Below are positions 8,881 through 17,343 of a stretch of 64,000 nt of DNA, piece by piece. Source of the stretch: Streptomyces xylophagus. Lineage in GTDB: Bacteria; Actinomycetota; Actinomycetes; Streptomycetales; Streptomycetaceae. The DNA is taken from NCBI RefSeq assembly GCF_000716435.1, contig NZ_JNWO01000017.1, positions 124,001 through 188,000 of the forward strand, written 5' to 3'. The first letter of the stretch is position 1; the number at the start of each line of letters is the position of its first letter. A program made the position numbers and the translations under genes. The notes under the pieces are model-generated. The model had not been told where the DNA came from. It worked only from the letters and a program-made list of their open reading frames with translations, and searched no databases.

Positions 8881-10287
8881 GTGATCATGAGCCGTATCGA
8901 AGCGCCTCGCGACCACGACACCGGAACCCTCGTCGACCGGCTGCTGACCGGTCTGCCCGCCGAGGCCGTCCTCACCGACCCGGACGTCACGGTCTCGTAC
9001 GCCAACGACATGGCGAGCTTCTGCCCGTCCGGCACCCCCGCCGTGGTCGTGCTGCCGCGCACGGTCGAACAGGTCCAGCACGTCATGCGCGTCGCCACGG
9101 AACTGCGCGTCCCGGTCGTCCCGCAGGGCGCCCGCACCGGCCTGTCGGGCGCGGCCAACGCCTCCGAGGGCTGCATCGTGCTGTCCCTCACCAAGATGGA
9201 CCGCATTCTGGAGATCAGCCCGGTCGACCGCATCGCGGTCGTCGAGCCGGGCGTCATCAACGCGACCCTCTCCCGCGCGGTCAACGAACACGGCCTGTAC
9301 TACCCGCCGGACCCCTCCAGCTGGGAGATGTGCACGATCGGCGGCAACATCGGCACCGCGTCCGGCGGGCTGTGCTGCGTGAAGTACGGGGTGACCGCCG
9401 AGTACGTCCTCGGACTGGACGTCGTCCTCGCCGACGGGCGGCTGATGAGCACCGGCCGGCGTACGGCCAAGGGGGTCGCCGGGTACGACCTGACCCGGCT
9501 GTTCGTCGGCTCGGAGGGCTCGCTCGGGATCGTCGTGAAGGCGATCCTGGCGCTGAAGCCGCAGCCGCCCCAGCAGCTCGTGCTGGCGGCCGAGTTCGGG
9601 TCCGCGGCGGCGGCGTGCGACGCCGTGTGCCGGATCATGGCGGAGGGGCACGTCCCGTCCCTCCTCGAACTGATGGACCGTACGACCGTCAAGGCCGTCA
9701 ACGACCTGGCGCACATGGGACTGCCGGAGAGCACCGAGGCGTTGCTGCTCGCGGCCTTCGACACCTTGGACCCGGCCGCCGACCTGGCCGCCGTAGGAGC
9801 CCTCTGTGAGGCCGCGGGGGCCACCCAGGTGGTGCCGGCCGAGGACGCGGCGGAGTCCGAACTGCTGCTCCAGGCGCGGCGGTTGTCGCTCACGGCGCTG
9901 GAGGCGGTCAAGGGCACGACGATGATCGACGACGTGTGCGTGCCCCGGTCGCGGCTCGGCGAGATGCTCGAAGGGGTGGAACGGATCGCGGAGAAGTACC
10001 AGTTGACGATCGGCGTCTGCGCGCACGCCGGCGACGGCAACACGCATCCCACCGTCTGCTTCGACGCACAGGACCCCGACGAGTCCCGGCGCGCCCGCGA
10101 GTCCTTCGACGAGATCATGGCCCTCGGCCTGGAACTCGGCGGCACCATCACCGGCGAACACGGCGTCGGCGTCCTGAAGAAGGAGTGGCTGGCCCGCGAG
10201 ATCGGCCCGGTGGGCGTGGAGATGCAGCGGGCGGTGAAGGCGAGCTTCGACCCGCTGGGGATCCTCAACCCCGGCAAGCTCTTCTGA
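8881..10287 (+). CDS. FAD-linked oxidase, GlcD/D-2-hydroxyacid dehydrogenase type
   Basis: Flavoprotein of about 468 aa with an N-terminal FAD_binding_4 domain (PQGARTGLSGAAN, AVVEPGVINATL, IGGNIGTASGG, VGSEGSLGIV) and a C-terminal FAD-oxidase_C domain (CAHAGDGNTHP, GEHGVGVLKKEWL). These motifs match glycolate oxidase GlcD and D-lactate dehydrogenases; it probably oxidises a D-2-hydroxyacid. No GlcE/GlcF partner genes are adjacent. The start is uncertain: GTG at 8881 or ATG at 8887. A perfect hairpin follows the stop. Confidence 0.9.
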   Translation: MIMSRIEAPRDHDTGTLVDRLLTGLPAEAVLTDPDVTVSYANDMASFCPSGTPAVVVLPRTVEQVQHVMRVATELRVPVVPQGARTGLSGAANASEGCIVLSLTKMDRILEISPVDRIAVVEPGVINATLSRAVNEHGLYYPPDPSSWEMCTIGGNIGTASGGLCCVKYGVTAEYVLGLDVVLADGRLMSTGRRTAKGVAGYDLTRLFVGSEGSLGIVVKAILALKPQPPQQLVLAAEFGSAAAACDAVCRIMAEGHVPSLLELMDRTTVKAVNDLAHMGLPESTEALLLAAFDTLDPAADLAAVGALCEAAGATQVVPAEDAAESELLLQARRLSLTALEAVKGTTMIDDVCVPRSRLGEMLEGVERIAEKYQLTIGVCAHAGDGNTHPTVCFDAQDPDESRRARESFDEIMALGLELGGTITGEHGVGVLKKEWLAREIGPVGVEMQRAVKASFDPLGILNPGKLF

Positions 10288-10312
10288 CGGCTCCGCGGGA
10301 CACCTCTCCCCG

Positions 10313-10349
10313 AAAAGTGTGTCACTTTCGCCGAAAGTGACACACTTTT
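10313..10349. terminator. Bidirectional hairpin between FAD oxidase and ssgG
   Basis: A perfect 17 bp inverted repeat (10313-10329 and 10333-10349) with a 3 nt loop and terminal A/T runs on both sides. It lies between convergent genes, so it can terminate transcripts from both directions. It is notably AT-rich for this genome. Confidence 0.85.
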
Positions 10350-10354
10350 TGAAC

Positions 10355-10828
10355 TCACTCCCCCTCCCTCGACTCGTCCGACGGCCACGGGTCGCGCAGC
10401 CACAGGTCGTCGGCCGGGGTCGGTGCGAGCAGCTCGGCCAGGCCGTCGTCGATGCCGAGCTGCTCCGCCTCAGAGCCCGGGGGGACCACCCGGAGGGTGC
10501 GTTCCAGCCACGCCGACACCTGGGCCGCCGGGGCCTGGAGGAGGGCGTCCCCGTCGGGTGAACTCAGCGCCATCAGGATGACGCTGCGCCCCTCCACCTT
10601 CGTCGGCCACACCCGCACGTCCCCGTGCCCGCACGGCCGGAACACGCCCTCGACGAGCAGTTCGCGGGCGAACGTCCAGAGCACGGGGTGCTCGGAGTTG
10701 ATGTGGAAGGAGATGTGGACGGCGTACGGGTCGTCCGTGCGATAGCTGAGCCGGGCCGGAACTGGAATGCTCCGCTCCGGCGACAGGATGAGCTTCAGCT
10801 CCAACTCCCGCTCTACCACTGTGTGCAT
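10355..10828 (-). CDS. ssgG: SsgA-like sporulation/cell-division regulator, probably SsgG
   Basis: 157 aa SsgA-like protein (SALP), a family restricted to morphologically complex actinomycetes that positions septa and peptidoglycan machinery during sporulation. Family features: MHTVVERELELKLILSPERSIPVPARLSYRTDDPYAVHISF and VWTFARELL-type core (here LWTFARELLVEGVFRP), plus WPTKVEGRSVILMALSSPDG. I chose the ATG at 10828 because AGAGGAGAC lies just upstream; a longer in-frame start at 10903 lacks this. The name SsgG rests on recalled synteny (SCO2924 near hppD); the family call is firm, the paralogue less so. Confidence 0.85.
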   Translation of the reverse strand: MHTVVERELELKLILSPERSIPVPARLSYRTDDPYAVHISFHINSEHPVLWTFARELLVEGVFRPCGHGDVRVWPTKVEGRSVILMALSSPDGDALLQAPAAQVSAWLERTLRVVPPGSEAEQLGIDDGLAELLAPTPADDLWLRDPWPSDESREGE

Positions 10829-11093
10829 GACGTGTGTCTCCTCTCGTTCACGGGGCCCTGTGGTGAGCCCGTACGAGTGGAGAGGGCGTGCGGCGCCAAG
10901 CATTACGCGACTTCGGGAATCTTTTTTTCACGAAGGCGTCACGAAGGCTTCGCGGGGCTTCGGACGGTGTGGACTCCGTGCACGAGGTTGCCCGGATAGG
11001 GGTGGGTCCGGCGGGACGGGCAGTGCTGGTGGCACGGGTCTGATAGATGTGGACACCCCCATTTGACCTCCGAGCAGATACGGGACGACGGAC

Positions 11094-12635
11094 ATGAGCG
11101 CCCCAACCCCGGCACCCGGTGACGACAGGCCCCGCGAGGGGTACTACCCGGACCCGTCCATTCCTGGCTATGTCCGGTACTGGAACGGCGCGTCCTGGGT
11201 GCCCGGCACCAGCCGCCCGGCGCCGTCGGACGGGCTGTCGCCCGGCGCGGGAGCGTCGGTCGAGGAGACCGGGCCGCACTTCTTCGACGAGGACCCCGCG
11301 CCGGAGCACCAGGCGGGTCCGGCGCAGGCTCAGCACGGCAGCCGCCCCGAACCGGCGGCGGCCTGGGGCGCGGACCGCGCCCACCAGAGCGGCTTCGGCG
11401 GCGATCAGGACCGCCGCGTCTCCTGGGGCGCCCCGGACCCGAGGGTGCCCGCCGACACCCCCGCCGCTCCGGAGGAACCGGCCAACCCCGGCACGTTCGT
11501 CTTCCGCCGCCCGACCCCGGGCACGGACACCCCGGACGAGGGCACGACGACTTTCCGCCGCCCGACCCCGCGCACACCGCAACAGGGCGGGGCGCCGGGG
11601 GCGCAGGGCGGGGGCGCGGGGGCCGCGGGCGGGTTCGGCGGGCCGGGGCCGGCGGGGTCCGGTGCGGGCAGCGGCGGGTTCGGTGCGCAGGGCGCGGCGG
11701 GTTCGGGCACCGGCGCCGGTGGTTTCGGCGCGCAGGGCCCCGTAGGAACCGGTTCCGCCGCAGGCGGGTTCGGTGCGTCGTCCTCCGCCGGTGACCAGGG
11801 CCCCCGTGCCGGAGGCCAAACGCCCGTCGGGAACGCCCCGTTGACCGACCCCTCCGGCCCCGGCTTCGGTGCCGGAAAGGCGGCGGCCGCCCGTGCCGCC
11901 GTACAGGCCCAGGCGGGCACCGGGGCGCCGGCCTCCGCCCCCTCCGGTGTCCAGCAGTCCGCCCCCGGCGTGCCCGCGCAGCCAGGTCCGCCGCAGGCGT
12001 CCGCGTCGACGCCGATGGCCGCCGGGACAGGCGGTGGGCAGCCCTCGTGGGCGCAGCAGGTGCACCGGCTGGCGGGGGACGAGGAAGGGCCCGTGGCGCC
12101 CTGGAAGCCGCCTGTGGAGGACGTGTTCCAGGCGGCGGCCCGGCGGCAGTCGGCGGCGCGGCCCGCGGGGCTCGGCAAGCGGCTGGCCGCCCGGGTCGTG
12201 GACACCGTCGTGCTCGGCGCGGTCACCGCCGTAGCCGCCGTACCGCTGGGCACCAAGGCGGTCGACCACATCAACGAGAAGATCGACGCGGCCAAGCTCT
12301 CCGGCCGTACCGAGACGGTCTGGCTGCTGGACGGCACCACGGCCGCCTACCTGGGCATCGTCCTCGCCGTCCTCCTCCTCTTCGGCGTCCTCTACGAGGC
12401 GTTGCCGACCGCCAAGTGGGGCCGCACCCTCGGCAAGAAGCTCTGCGGTCTCGAGGTGCGCGGCATCGAGAGCCACCAGCCGCCGACCTTCGGCGGGGCG
12501 CTGCGCCGCTGGCTGGTCTACAGCGTCCCGGGACTGCTCGGCATCGGGGTCGTGGGTGTCGCCTGGTGCCTGTTCGACCGGCCGTGGCGCCAGTGCTGGC
12601 ACGACAAGGCAGCCCATACGTTCGTGGCGGGATAG
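11094..12635 (+). CDS. RDD family membrane protein with DUF2510 N-terminus
   Basis: 513 aa. An N-terminal DUF2510 motif (GYYPDPSIPGYVRYWNGASW) is followed by about 300 residues of Pro/Gly/Ala-rich disordered sequence with repeated GGFGAQG-type units, then a C-terminal RDD domain (LGKRLAARVVDTVVLG, then two or more TM helices and WGRTLGKKLCGLEVRG). RDD proteins are small polytopic membrane proteins of mostly unknown function; some act as Na+/H+ antiporters. The RDD domain sits only in the last 160 residues. A second, shorter RDD gene follows. Confidence 0.85.
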   Translation: MSAPTPAPGDDRPREGYYPDPSIPGYVRYWNGASWVPGTSRPAPSDGLSPGAGASVEETGPHFFDEDPAPEHQAGPAQAQHGSRPEPAAAWGADRAHQSGFGGDQDRRVSWGAPDPRVPADTPAAPEEPANPGTFVFRRPTPGTDTPDEGTTTFRRPTPRTPQQGGAPGAQGGGAGAAGGFGGPGPAGSGAGSGGFGAQGAAGSGTGAGGFGAQGPVGTGSAAGGFGASSSAGDQGPRAGGQTPVGNAPLTDPSGPGFGAGKAAAARAAVQAQAGTGAPASAPSGVQQSAPGVPAQPGPPQASASTPMAAGTGGGQPSWAQQVHRLAGDEEGPVAPWKPPVEDVFQAAARRQSAARPAGLGKRLAARVVDTVVLGAVTAVAAVPLGTKAVDHINEKIDAAKLSGRTETVWLLDGTTAAYLGIVLAVLLLFGVLYEALPTAKWGRTLGKKLCGLEVRGIESHQPPTFGGALRRWLVYSVPGLLGIGVVGVAWCLFDRPWRQCWHDKAAHTFVAG

Positions 12636-12646
12636 GGGTGTACCGC

Positions 12647-12676
12647 GTCCGGGGTACCTGATTCCGTACCCCGGAC
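12647..12676. terminator. Hairpin after first RDD gene
   Basis: Perfect 11 bp inverted repeat GTCCGGGGTAC / GTACCCCGGAC (12647-12657, 12666-12676) with an 8 nt loop, between the two RDD genes. There is no T-run, as is usual in this genus. Confidence 0.6.
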
Positions 12677-12724
12677 GGCCGCTCGCCGGATGCGGAGCCG
12701 AGGGGTTCGCGGTCGACTCGGGCC

Positions 12725-13357
12725 ATGAGCACCGAACCGCCTCCGGGCTCCGGCCAGCAGCCGCCGGAAGACGACCCGTTCAGGAAGCAGCCCCCTCCTG
12801 GCCAGGGATCGGGCTCTCCGTACGACCCGTCCCACGGGAACCAGCCGCCTCCCTACGGCGGCGGCGATCCCTATGGCGGCGGCTCCTACCCCACCGACCC
12901 CCTCGCCGGCATGCCCCCGCTCGCCGACAGCGGCCGGCGCACGCTCGCCCGGATCATCGACATGATCCTCGTCGGCATCGTCGTGTGGCTGGTCACCTGG
13001 GCCTTCGGCGTGCACGAGTACGACGTCGGCTCCGACGGCGCGTCGTACGCCAAGTCGCTCGGCCAGTCGCTCGTCGCGGCCGTGCTCTACATCGGCTACG
13101 ACACCGTGATGCTCGCCAAGGCGGGCCAGACGCTCGGCAAGAAGTGGCTGGGCCTGCGCGTCGCCAACCTCGACAACGGCTCGACGCCCTCCGTGCAGAC
13201 CAACCTGATCCGCGCGGCGGTGCTGTGGATCCCGTTCGCGTTCTGCTGCGCCTGCATCTGGACGGCGATCAGCGGCGGTTGGAGCTTCTTCGACAAGCCG
13301 TACAAGCAGGGGCTGCACGACAAGGCGGCCAAGACCGTGGTGGTCAGCACGCGTTGA
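12725..13357 (+). CDS. RDD family membrane protein
   Basis: 210 aa. A proline/glycine-rich N-terminal tail of about 70 residues is followed by an RDD domain: GRRTLARIIDMILVGIVVWLV, a second TM around the segment VAAVLYIGYDTVML, then GQTLGKKWLGLRVANLDNG and a third TM with cysteines (IPFAFCCACIWTAI). It is a paralogue of the gene upstream but without DUF2510. Function unknown; the pair is likely retained together in Streptomyces. Confidence 0.85.
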   Translation: MSTEPPPGSGQQPPEDDPFRKQPPPGQGSGSPYDPSHGNQPPPYGGGDPYGGGSYPTDPLAGMPPLADSGRRTLARIIDMILVGIVVWLVTWAFGVHEYDVGSDGASYAKSLGQSLVAAVLYIGYDTVMLAKAGQTLGKKWLGLRVANLDNGSTPSVQTNLIRAAVLWIPFAFCCACIWTAISGGWSFFDKPYKQGLHDKAAKTVVVSTR

Positions 13358-13393
13358 CGTGACCGGGGGACAGCACCCGGGGTGCACACAGCG

Positions 13394-13426
13394 ATCGGCG
13401 GGTCCGTGGTCAACGGACCCGCCGAT
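13394..13426. terminator. Hairpin after second RDD gene
   Basis: Perfect 14 bp inverted repeat (ATCGGCGGGTCCGT / ACGGACCCGCCGAT, 13394-13407 and 13413-13426) with a 5 nt loop. It lies between convergent genes. Confidence 0.8.
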
Positions 13427-13463
13427 TCGCGTGGCTGAGCGTGTACTTGGGCTTGTGCTTGGT

Positions 13464-13784
13464 CTAGGGAGTGCTCCGCTCCCGTACCGGCTGCGCGGAC
13501 GACACGGCGGCGGCGGCGGAGACGGTCTCCCGCCGCACCGACACCCGCTCGCGCGGCGGAGCGACCGGTGGTGCGGTCTGGACGGCGGCCCGAGCCGCTG
13601 CCGCGGCGCGGGTCTTCGGCTGCGGCACCGTCAGCGAGACGAGCAGCCCGAGGGCGAGTGCCGCGCACGCGATGACCGCGATGCCCAGACCCGAACTCGT
13701 CTGTGACAGCAGCAACATGGCGAGCGTCGAGAAGATCACGGTGAACGAACCGTAGGCGAACTGTGCGGCGGTCGGACGAGGCAT
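13464..13784 (-). CDS. Small two-TM membrane protein, unknown function
   Basis: 106 aa from the ATG at 13784. Two hydrophobic segments are visible (FAYGSFTVIFSTLAMLLL and LGIAVIACAALALGLLVSL), then an Ala/Arg/Pro-rich cytoplasmic tail of about 50 residues. I do not recognise a domain. It is convergent with the second RDD gene and divergent from the M6 protease gene. Confidence 0.65.
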   Translation of the reverse strand: MPRPTAAQFAYGSFTVIFSTLAMLLLSQTSSGLGIAVIACAALALGLLVSLTVPQPKTRAAAAARAAVQTAPPVAPPRERVSVRRETVSAAAAVSSAQPVRERSTP

Positions 13785-14219
13785 GGCAATCGAGTCCTCG
13801 TTAGGCGATGGAGGGGAGGCTGTGAAAGGGGGGTGCGACAAGGATGTCGGCCTGGCTTTCCGCCGGTTCCTGGCGTTCCGCCAATCGACTCTATTCGCCT
13901 GCATGCCCGAGTGGAACGCGCAGTAAGCGTGACCTAACACACGGCTCCGGAGCATGGGGGGCGCACGGAGTCATACCGTCCACGAAGTGGACGGATGTAC
14001 GCGCCTGTTGAGCGATGGACGAGTCGGCCTCGGGTGTCCGTAAAGCGGACCCCTGCTTCGCATAGTGCACTTGTCCTGCTCAAGTCAAGGTCTGTCTTTT
14101 CTCGTAAACCTCTAGTCAAATAACGTCACTTGACTATCACGCGTACACCGCGCGCGGGCCTTCCATGCCTTCCAGGACCCCCCCTTCCGCGCGGTCGGGT
14201 GCGCAGGGGAGGACCTCAA
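13785..14219. other. Intergenic region upstream of M6 protease
   Basis: 435 bp without a convincing gene. It must carry the promoters of the small membrane protein (leftward) and the protease (rightward). The stretch 14040-14130 is relatively AT-rich. A purine-rich site (GGGGAGG) at 14207-14213 is the ribosome-binding site that decides the GTG start of the protease. I see no clear operator. Confidence 0.5.
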
Positions 14220-16562
14220 GTGACCAGCAGACCCTGGACGTTCAGAGCGGCCGCGATCGGTGTCGCCCTCGCGGCGGCCACCGCCACGTTCTCGACGTTC
14301 GCCGTGGCGGAGGCCAACACCTCGGCCAAGTCCGCCACCGTGGACCGGCACGACCCCGCGCCGGTCGCGCAGAAGGAGCACGACCTCGACGGCCCGCTGA
14401 GCAAGACGCAGGACGCGCAGCGCCAAGAGGCCCTGAACCAGGTCATATCCGGCAAGGCGTCGGTCAAGGACCGCAACGGCTCGCAGGTCGTCCAGCTCAA
14501 GAGCAAGGGCGGCAAGAGCAAGTACGTCGAACTGAGCCGGGAGAAGACCGACAAGATCTTCACGATCCTGGTCGAGTTCGGCGACCAGGTCGACACCCGC
14601 TACGGCGGCACCGTCGGCCCGCTGCACAACCAGATAGCCGCGCCGGACCGCACCAAGGACAACTCCACGGCCTGGCAGGCGGATTACAACCAGGCGCACT
14701 TCCAGGACCTGTACTTCGGCACCGGCAAGAACACCGAGTCGCTCAAGAAGTACTACGAGAAGCAGTCCTCGGGCCGCTACTCGGTCGACGGCGAGGTCAC
14801 CGACTGGGTCAAGGTCCCCTACAACGAGGCCCGTTACGGTTCCAACAAGGCCTCCACCGGCGCCTGGTACGCGGTGCAGGACGGCGTCAACGCCTGGGTC
14901 GCCCAGCGCGAGGCCGCCGGCGACACGGCCGCCGAGATCAAGACGGAGCTGGCCCAGTTCGACCAGTGGGACCGCTACGACTACGACGGCGACGGCAACT
15001 TCAACGAGCCCGACGGCTACATCGACCACTTCCAGATCGTGCACGCCGGCGAGGACGAGTCCGCCGGCGGCGGCGCCCAGGGCGAGGACGCGATCTGGGC
15101 CCACCGCTGGTACGCCTTCGGCACCGACGCCGGCTCCACCGGCCCGGACACCAACCTGCTCGGCGGCACCCAGGTCGGCGACACCGGCATCTGGGTCGGC
15201 GACTACACGATCCAGCCGGAGAACGGCGGACTCGGCGTCTACGCCCACGAGTACGGCCACGACCTCGGCCTGCCCGACGAGTACGACACCGCGGGCGGCG
15301 AGAACTCCACCGGCTTCTGGACGCTGATGTCGTCCGGCTCCTGGCTCGGCACGGGCAAGGAGGCCATCGGCGACCTGCCCGGCGACATGAACGCCTGGGA
15401 CAAGCTCCAACTGGGCTGGCTGGACTACGACGTGGCCAAGGCCGGCACCAAGTCGAAGCACACGCTGGGCGTCGCGGAGTACAACACCAAGAACGCGCAG
15501 GCGCTGGTGGTGCAGTTGCCGGAGAAGGCGGTCACCACGACGGTGGTCACCCCGGCGCAGGGTGCCACGCAGTGGTGGAGCGGCAGCGGCAACAGCCTGA
15601 GCAACACCCTTTCCCGGACAGTGGACTTGACCGGTAAGTCGGCCGCGTCCCTCACGCTGGACGGCTACTACGACATCGAGGCCGACTTCGACTACCTCTA
15701 CACCGAGGTGTCCACGAACGGCGGCACGAGCTGGACCCCGATCGACGGCAAGCTGGCCGACGGCTCCGCCATCCCGCGTGACGGCAGCGGCAACCCCGCC
15801 CTCACCGGCACGGCGGCGGCGTACCAGAAGCTGACGTACCCGCTGGACGCCTACGCGGGCCAGAAGATCGACGTCCGCTTCCGCTACCAGACCGACAGCG
15901 GTGTGGCGCAGAAGGGCTTCGCGGCCGACGAGATCACGGTGACCGCCGACGGCGCCGCCCTCTTCTCCGACAACGCCGAGTCCGCCGACGCCGCCTGGAC
16001 GGCGAAGGGCTTCTCGCGCATCGGCTCGTCCTTCACGGACGACTACGCGCAGTACTACATCGCCGAGAACCGTCAATACGTGTCGTACGACAAGGTGTTG
16101 AAGGTCGGCCCGTACAACTTCGGCTTCTCGACGACCCGTCCGGACTGGGTGGAGCACTACGCCTACCAGAACGGCCTGTTGATCTGGAAGTGGGACACCT
16201 CGCAGGCGGACGACAACACCAGCGAGCACGCCGGTGAGGGTCTGATCCTGCCGATCGACTCGCACCCGACGCAGTTGAAGTGGTCCGACGGCACGCTGAT
16301 GCGCAACCGCATCCAGGCCTACGACTCGCCGTTCAGCTGGTACCCGACGGACTCGGTCACGCTGCACAAGGCCGACGTCGCCACCAAGATCAAGTCGCAG
16401 CGCGGTGTGCCCGTCTTCGACGACGGCAAGTCGACCTACTACGACACGTCGAACCCGACGGCCGGTGTCAAGATCACTGACACCAACACCCGGATCAAGA
16501 TCGTCAAGGAGCCGCTGGACGGCTCGACGGTCACGCTCCAGGTCGGCCCCTCGGCGAAGTAG
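14220..16562 (+). CDS. Secreted M6-family (immune inhibitor A-like) metalloprotease
   Basis: 780 aa secreted zinc protease. The GTG at 14220 is preceded by GGGGAGG and gives a signal peptide (VTSRPWTFRAAAIGVALAAA...), which the longer upstream reading does not. A propeptide of about 100 residues is followed by the catalytic domain with the zinc site His343-Glu-Tyr-Gly-His347 in VYAHEYGHDLGLPDEYD, typical of M6. The C-terminal half contains beta-sandwich regions (TVDLTGKSAASLTLDGYYDIEAD) likely used for substrate binding. It is probably produced during development to digest extracellular protein. A hairpin terminator follows. Confidence 0.93.
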   Translation: MTSRPWTFRAAAIGVALAAATATFSTFAVAEANTSAKSATVDRHDPAPVAQKEHDLDGPLSKTQDAQRQEALNQVISGKASVKDRNGSQVVQLKSKGGKSKYVELSREKTDKIFTILVEFGDQVDTRYGGTVGPLHNQIAAPDRTKDNSTAWQADYNQAHFQDLYFGTGKNTESLKKYYEKQSSGRYSVDGEVTDWVKVPYNEARYGSNKASTGAWYAVQDGVNAWVAQREAAGDTAAEIKTELAQFDQWDRYDYDGDGNFNEPDGYIDHFQIVHAGEDESAGGGAQGEDAIWAHRWYAFGTDAGSTGPDTNLLGGTQVGDTGIWVGDYTIQPENGGLGVYAHEYGHDLGLPDEYDTAGGENSTGFWTLMSSGSWLGTGKEAIGDLPGDMNAWDKLQLGWLDYDVAKAGTKSKHTLGVAEYNTKNAQALVVQLPEKAVTTTVVTPAQGATQWWSGSGNSLSNTLSRTVDLTGKSAASLTLDGYYDIEADFDYLYTEVSTNGGTSWTPIDGKLADGSAIPRDGSGNPALTGTAAAYQKLTYPLDAYAGQKIDVRFRYQTDSGVAQKGFAADEITVTADGAALFSDNAESADAAWTAKGFSRIGSSFTDDYAQYYIAENRQYVSYDKVLKVGPYNFGFSTTRPDWVEHYAYQNGLLIWKWDTSQADDNTSEHAGEGLILPIDSHPTQLKWSDGTLMRNRIQAYDSPFSWYPTDSVTLHKADVATKIKSQRGVPVFDDGKSTYYDTSNPTAGVKITDTNTRIKIVKEPLDGSTVTLQVGPSAK

Positions 16563-16586
16563 TCGGTAAAAGCGCAGGTCAGAAAT

Positions 16587-16624
16587 GGATCGGCGGTGAC
16601 CCCCTGGCGGGTCGCCGCCGATCC
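16587..16624 (+). terminator. Hairpin terminator after M6 protease
   Basis: 10 bp perfect stem GGATCGGCGG (16587-16596) / CCGCCGATCC (16615-16624), extended by further GACCC/GGGTC pairing inside, 25 bp after the stop codon and followed by GTGTTT. Confidence 0.8.
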
Positions 16625-16688
16625 GTGTTTAGGTGCGTCCTGTGCTTCCCTTATTGACACCGACCTCGATACCGACCCGCCCGGGGGT

Positions 16689-17051
16689 GTGACCGCATTG
16701 TCCGCAGGAGGTTTCTGCAAGCTGCCCACAGGCAGCGTGGTGGTGGCGTTGAACCTGCCAAGACCCACCGCCCAGGGTGACGGCTGCGTCCGCGTTCTCG
16801 TCCACGCCCGCAACCGCGCCCGGGCCCTGACCAGGCTCCGCAACCTCGGAATGCGGGCCGTCTACCTGCGCGGCAACGCGGAGCCGCCGACCCCGGACGA
16901 GATCACGGCCGTCCTGCACCACCCCGATGGCCTGATATGGCGTACGGCCCCTGCTCCTGACAACGCTGTCGTGATCCCCGGTCCGGAGCTGCCGCAGGAG
17001 CTGTGGCACCCGATCAAGGCGCTGCTGCGGAGGCCTCCGGCGGCTGTGTGA
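16689..17051 (+). CDS. Hypothetical protein, 120 aa
   Basis: No recognised domain. I prefer the GTG at 16689 (VTALSAGGFCKLPTG) because the earlier ATG at 16596 lies inside the terminator of the preceding gene. The sequence looks globular: RVLVHARNRARALTRLRNLGMRAVYLRGNAEPPTPDEITAVLHHPDGLIWRT in four short blocks, ending with a basic proline-rich tail. Third-position GC supports coding. It sits alone between the protease and a repeat-rich gap. Confidence 0.6.
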   Translation: MTALSAGGFCKLPTGSVVVALNLPRPTAQGDGCVRVLVHARNRARALTRLRNLGMRAVYLRGNAEPPTPDEITAVLHHPDGLIWRTAPAPDNAVVIPGPELPQELWHPIKALLRRPPAAV

Positions 17052-17102
17052 GGGGCGGGGCGGTGTCTGTGGGGGCGGTGGGGGCGGTGCGTCGGCTGCG
17101 GG

Positions 17103-17138
17103 CCGGTGGGGGCTGGTCGCGCAGTTCCCCGCGCCCCT
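17103..17138 (-). repeat. Interspersed repeat, copy A
   Basis: A 36 bp element reading, on the minus strand, AGGGGCGCGGGGAACTGC then GCGACCAGCCCCCACCGG. The same 36 bases occur at 17208-17243 and 19550-19585. Copies A and B are in opposite orientation 69 bp apart and could form a large hairpin in RNA. This sequence family is scattered between genes in many Streptomyces chromosomes (from memory). Confidence 0.85.
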
Positions 17139-17207
17139 GGAAAGCGGGCCGGTGTTGACAGGTGCGGGTGATGCGGGGTGCCTGTGGAAACTGGGGCCGC
17201 GTTTACA

Positions 17208-17243
17208 AGGGGCGCGGGGAACTGCGCGACCAGCCCCCACCGG
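17208..17243 (+). repeat. Interspersed repeat, copy B
   Basis: Same 36 bp as copy A in the opposite orientation, just upstream of the MMPL gene. Together with copy A it flanks a short spacer in the 292 bp gap 17052-17343, which otherwise holds no gene. Confidence 0.85.
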
Positions 17244-17343
17244 GCCCGCAGCCAACACACGACGCACCCCCGACAGGCGGTCCGCCCCGACACACCCCAT
17301 CCTGAGATGGCTCGGGGCACCCTAAAGACCGCCGGAGGCCCCC

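Noticed and set aside
14112..16367. A 751-codon open frame antisense to the M6 protease
   Set aside because: Caused by high GC at third positions; the sense strand has signal peptide and HEYGH zinc site.
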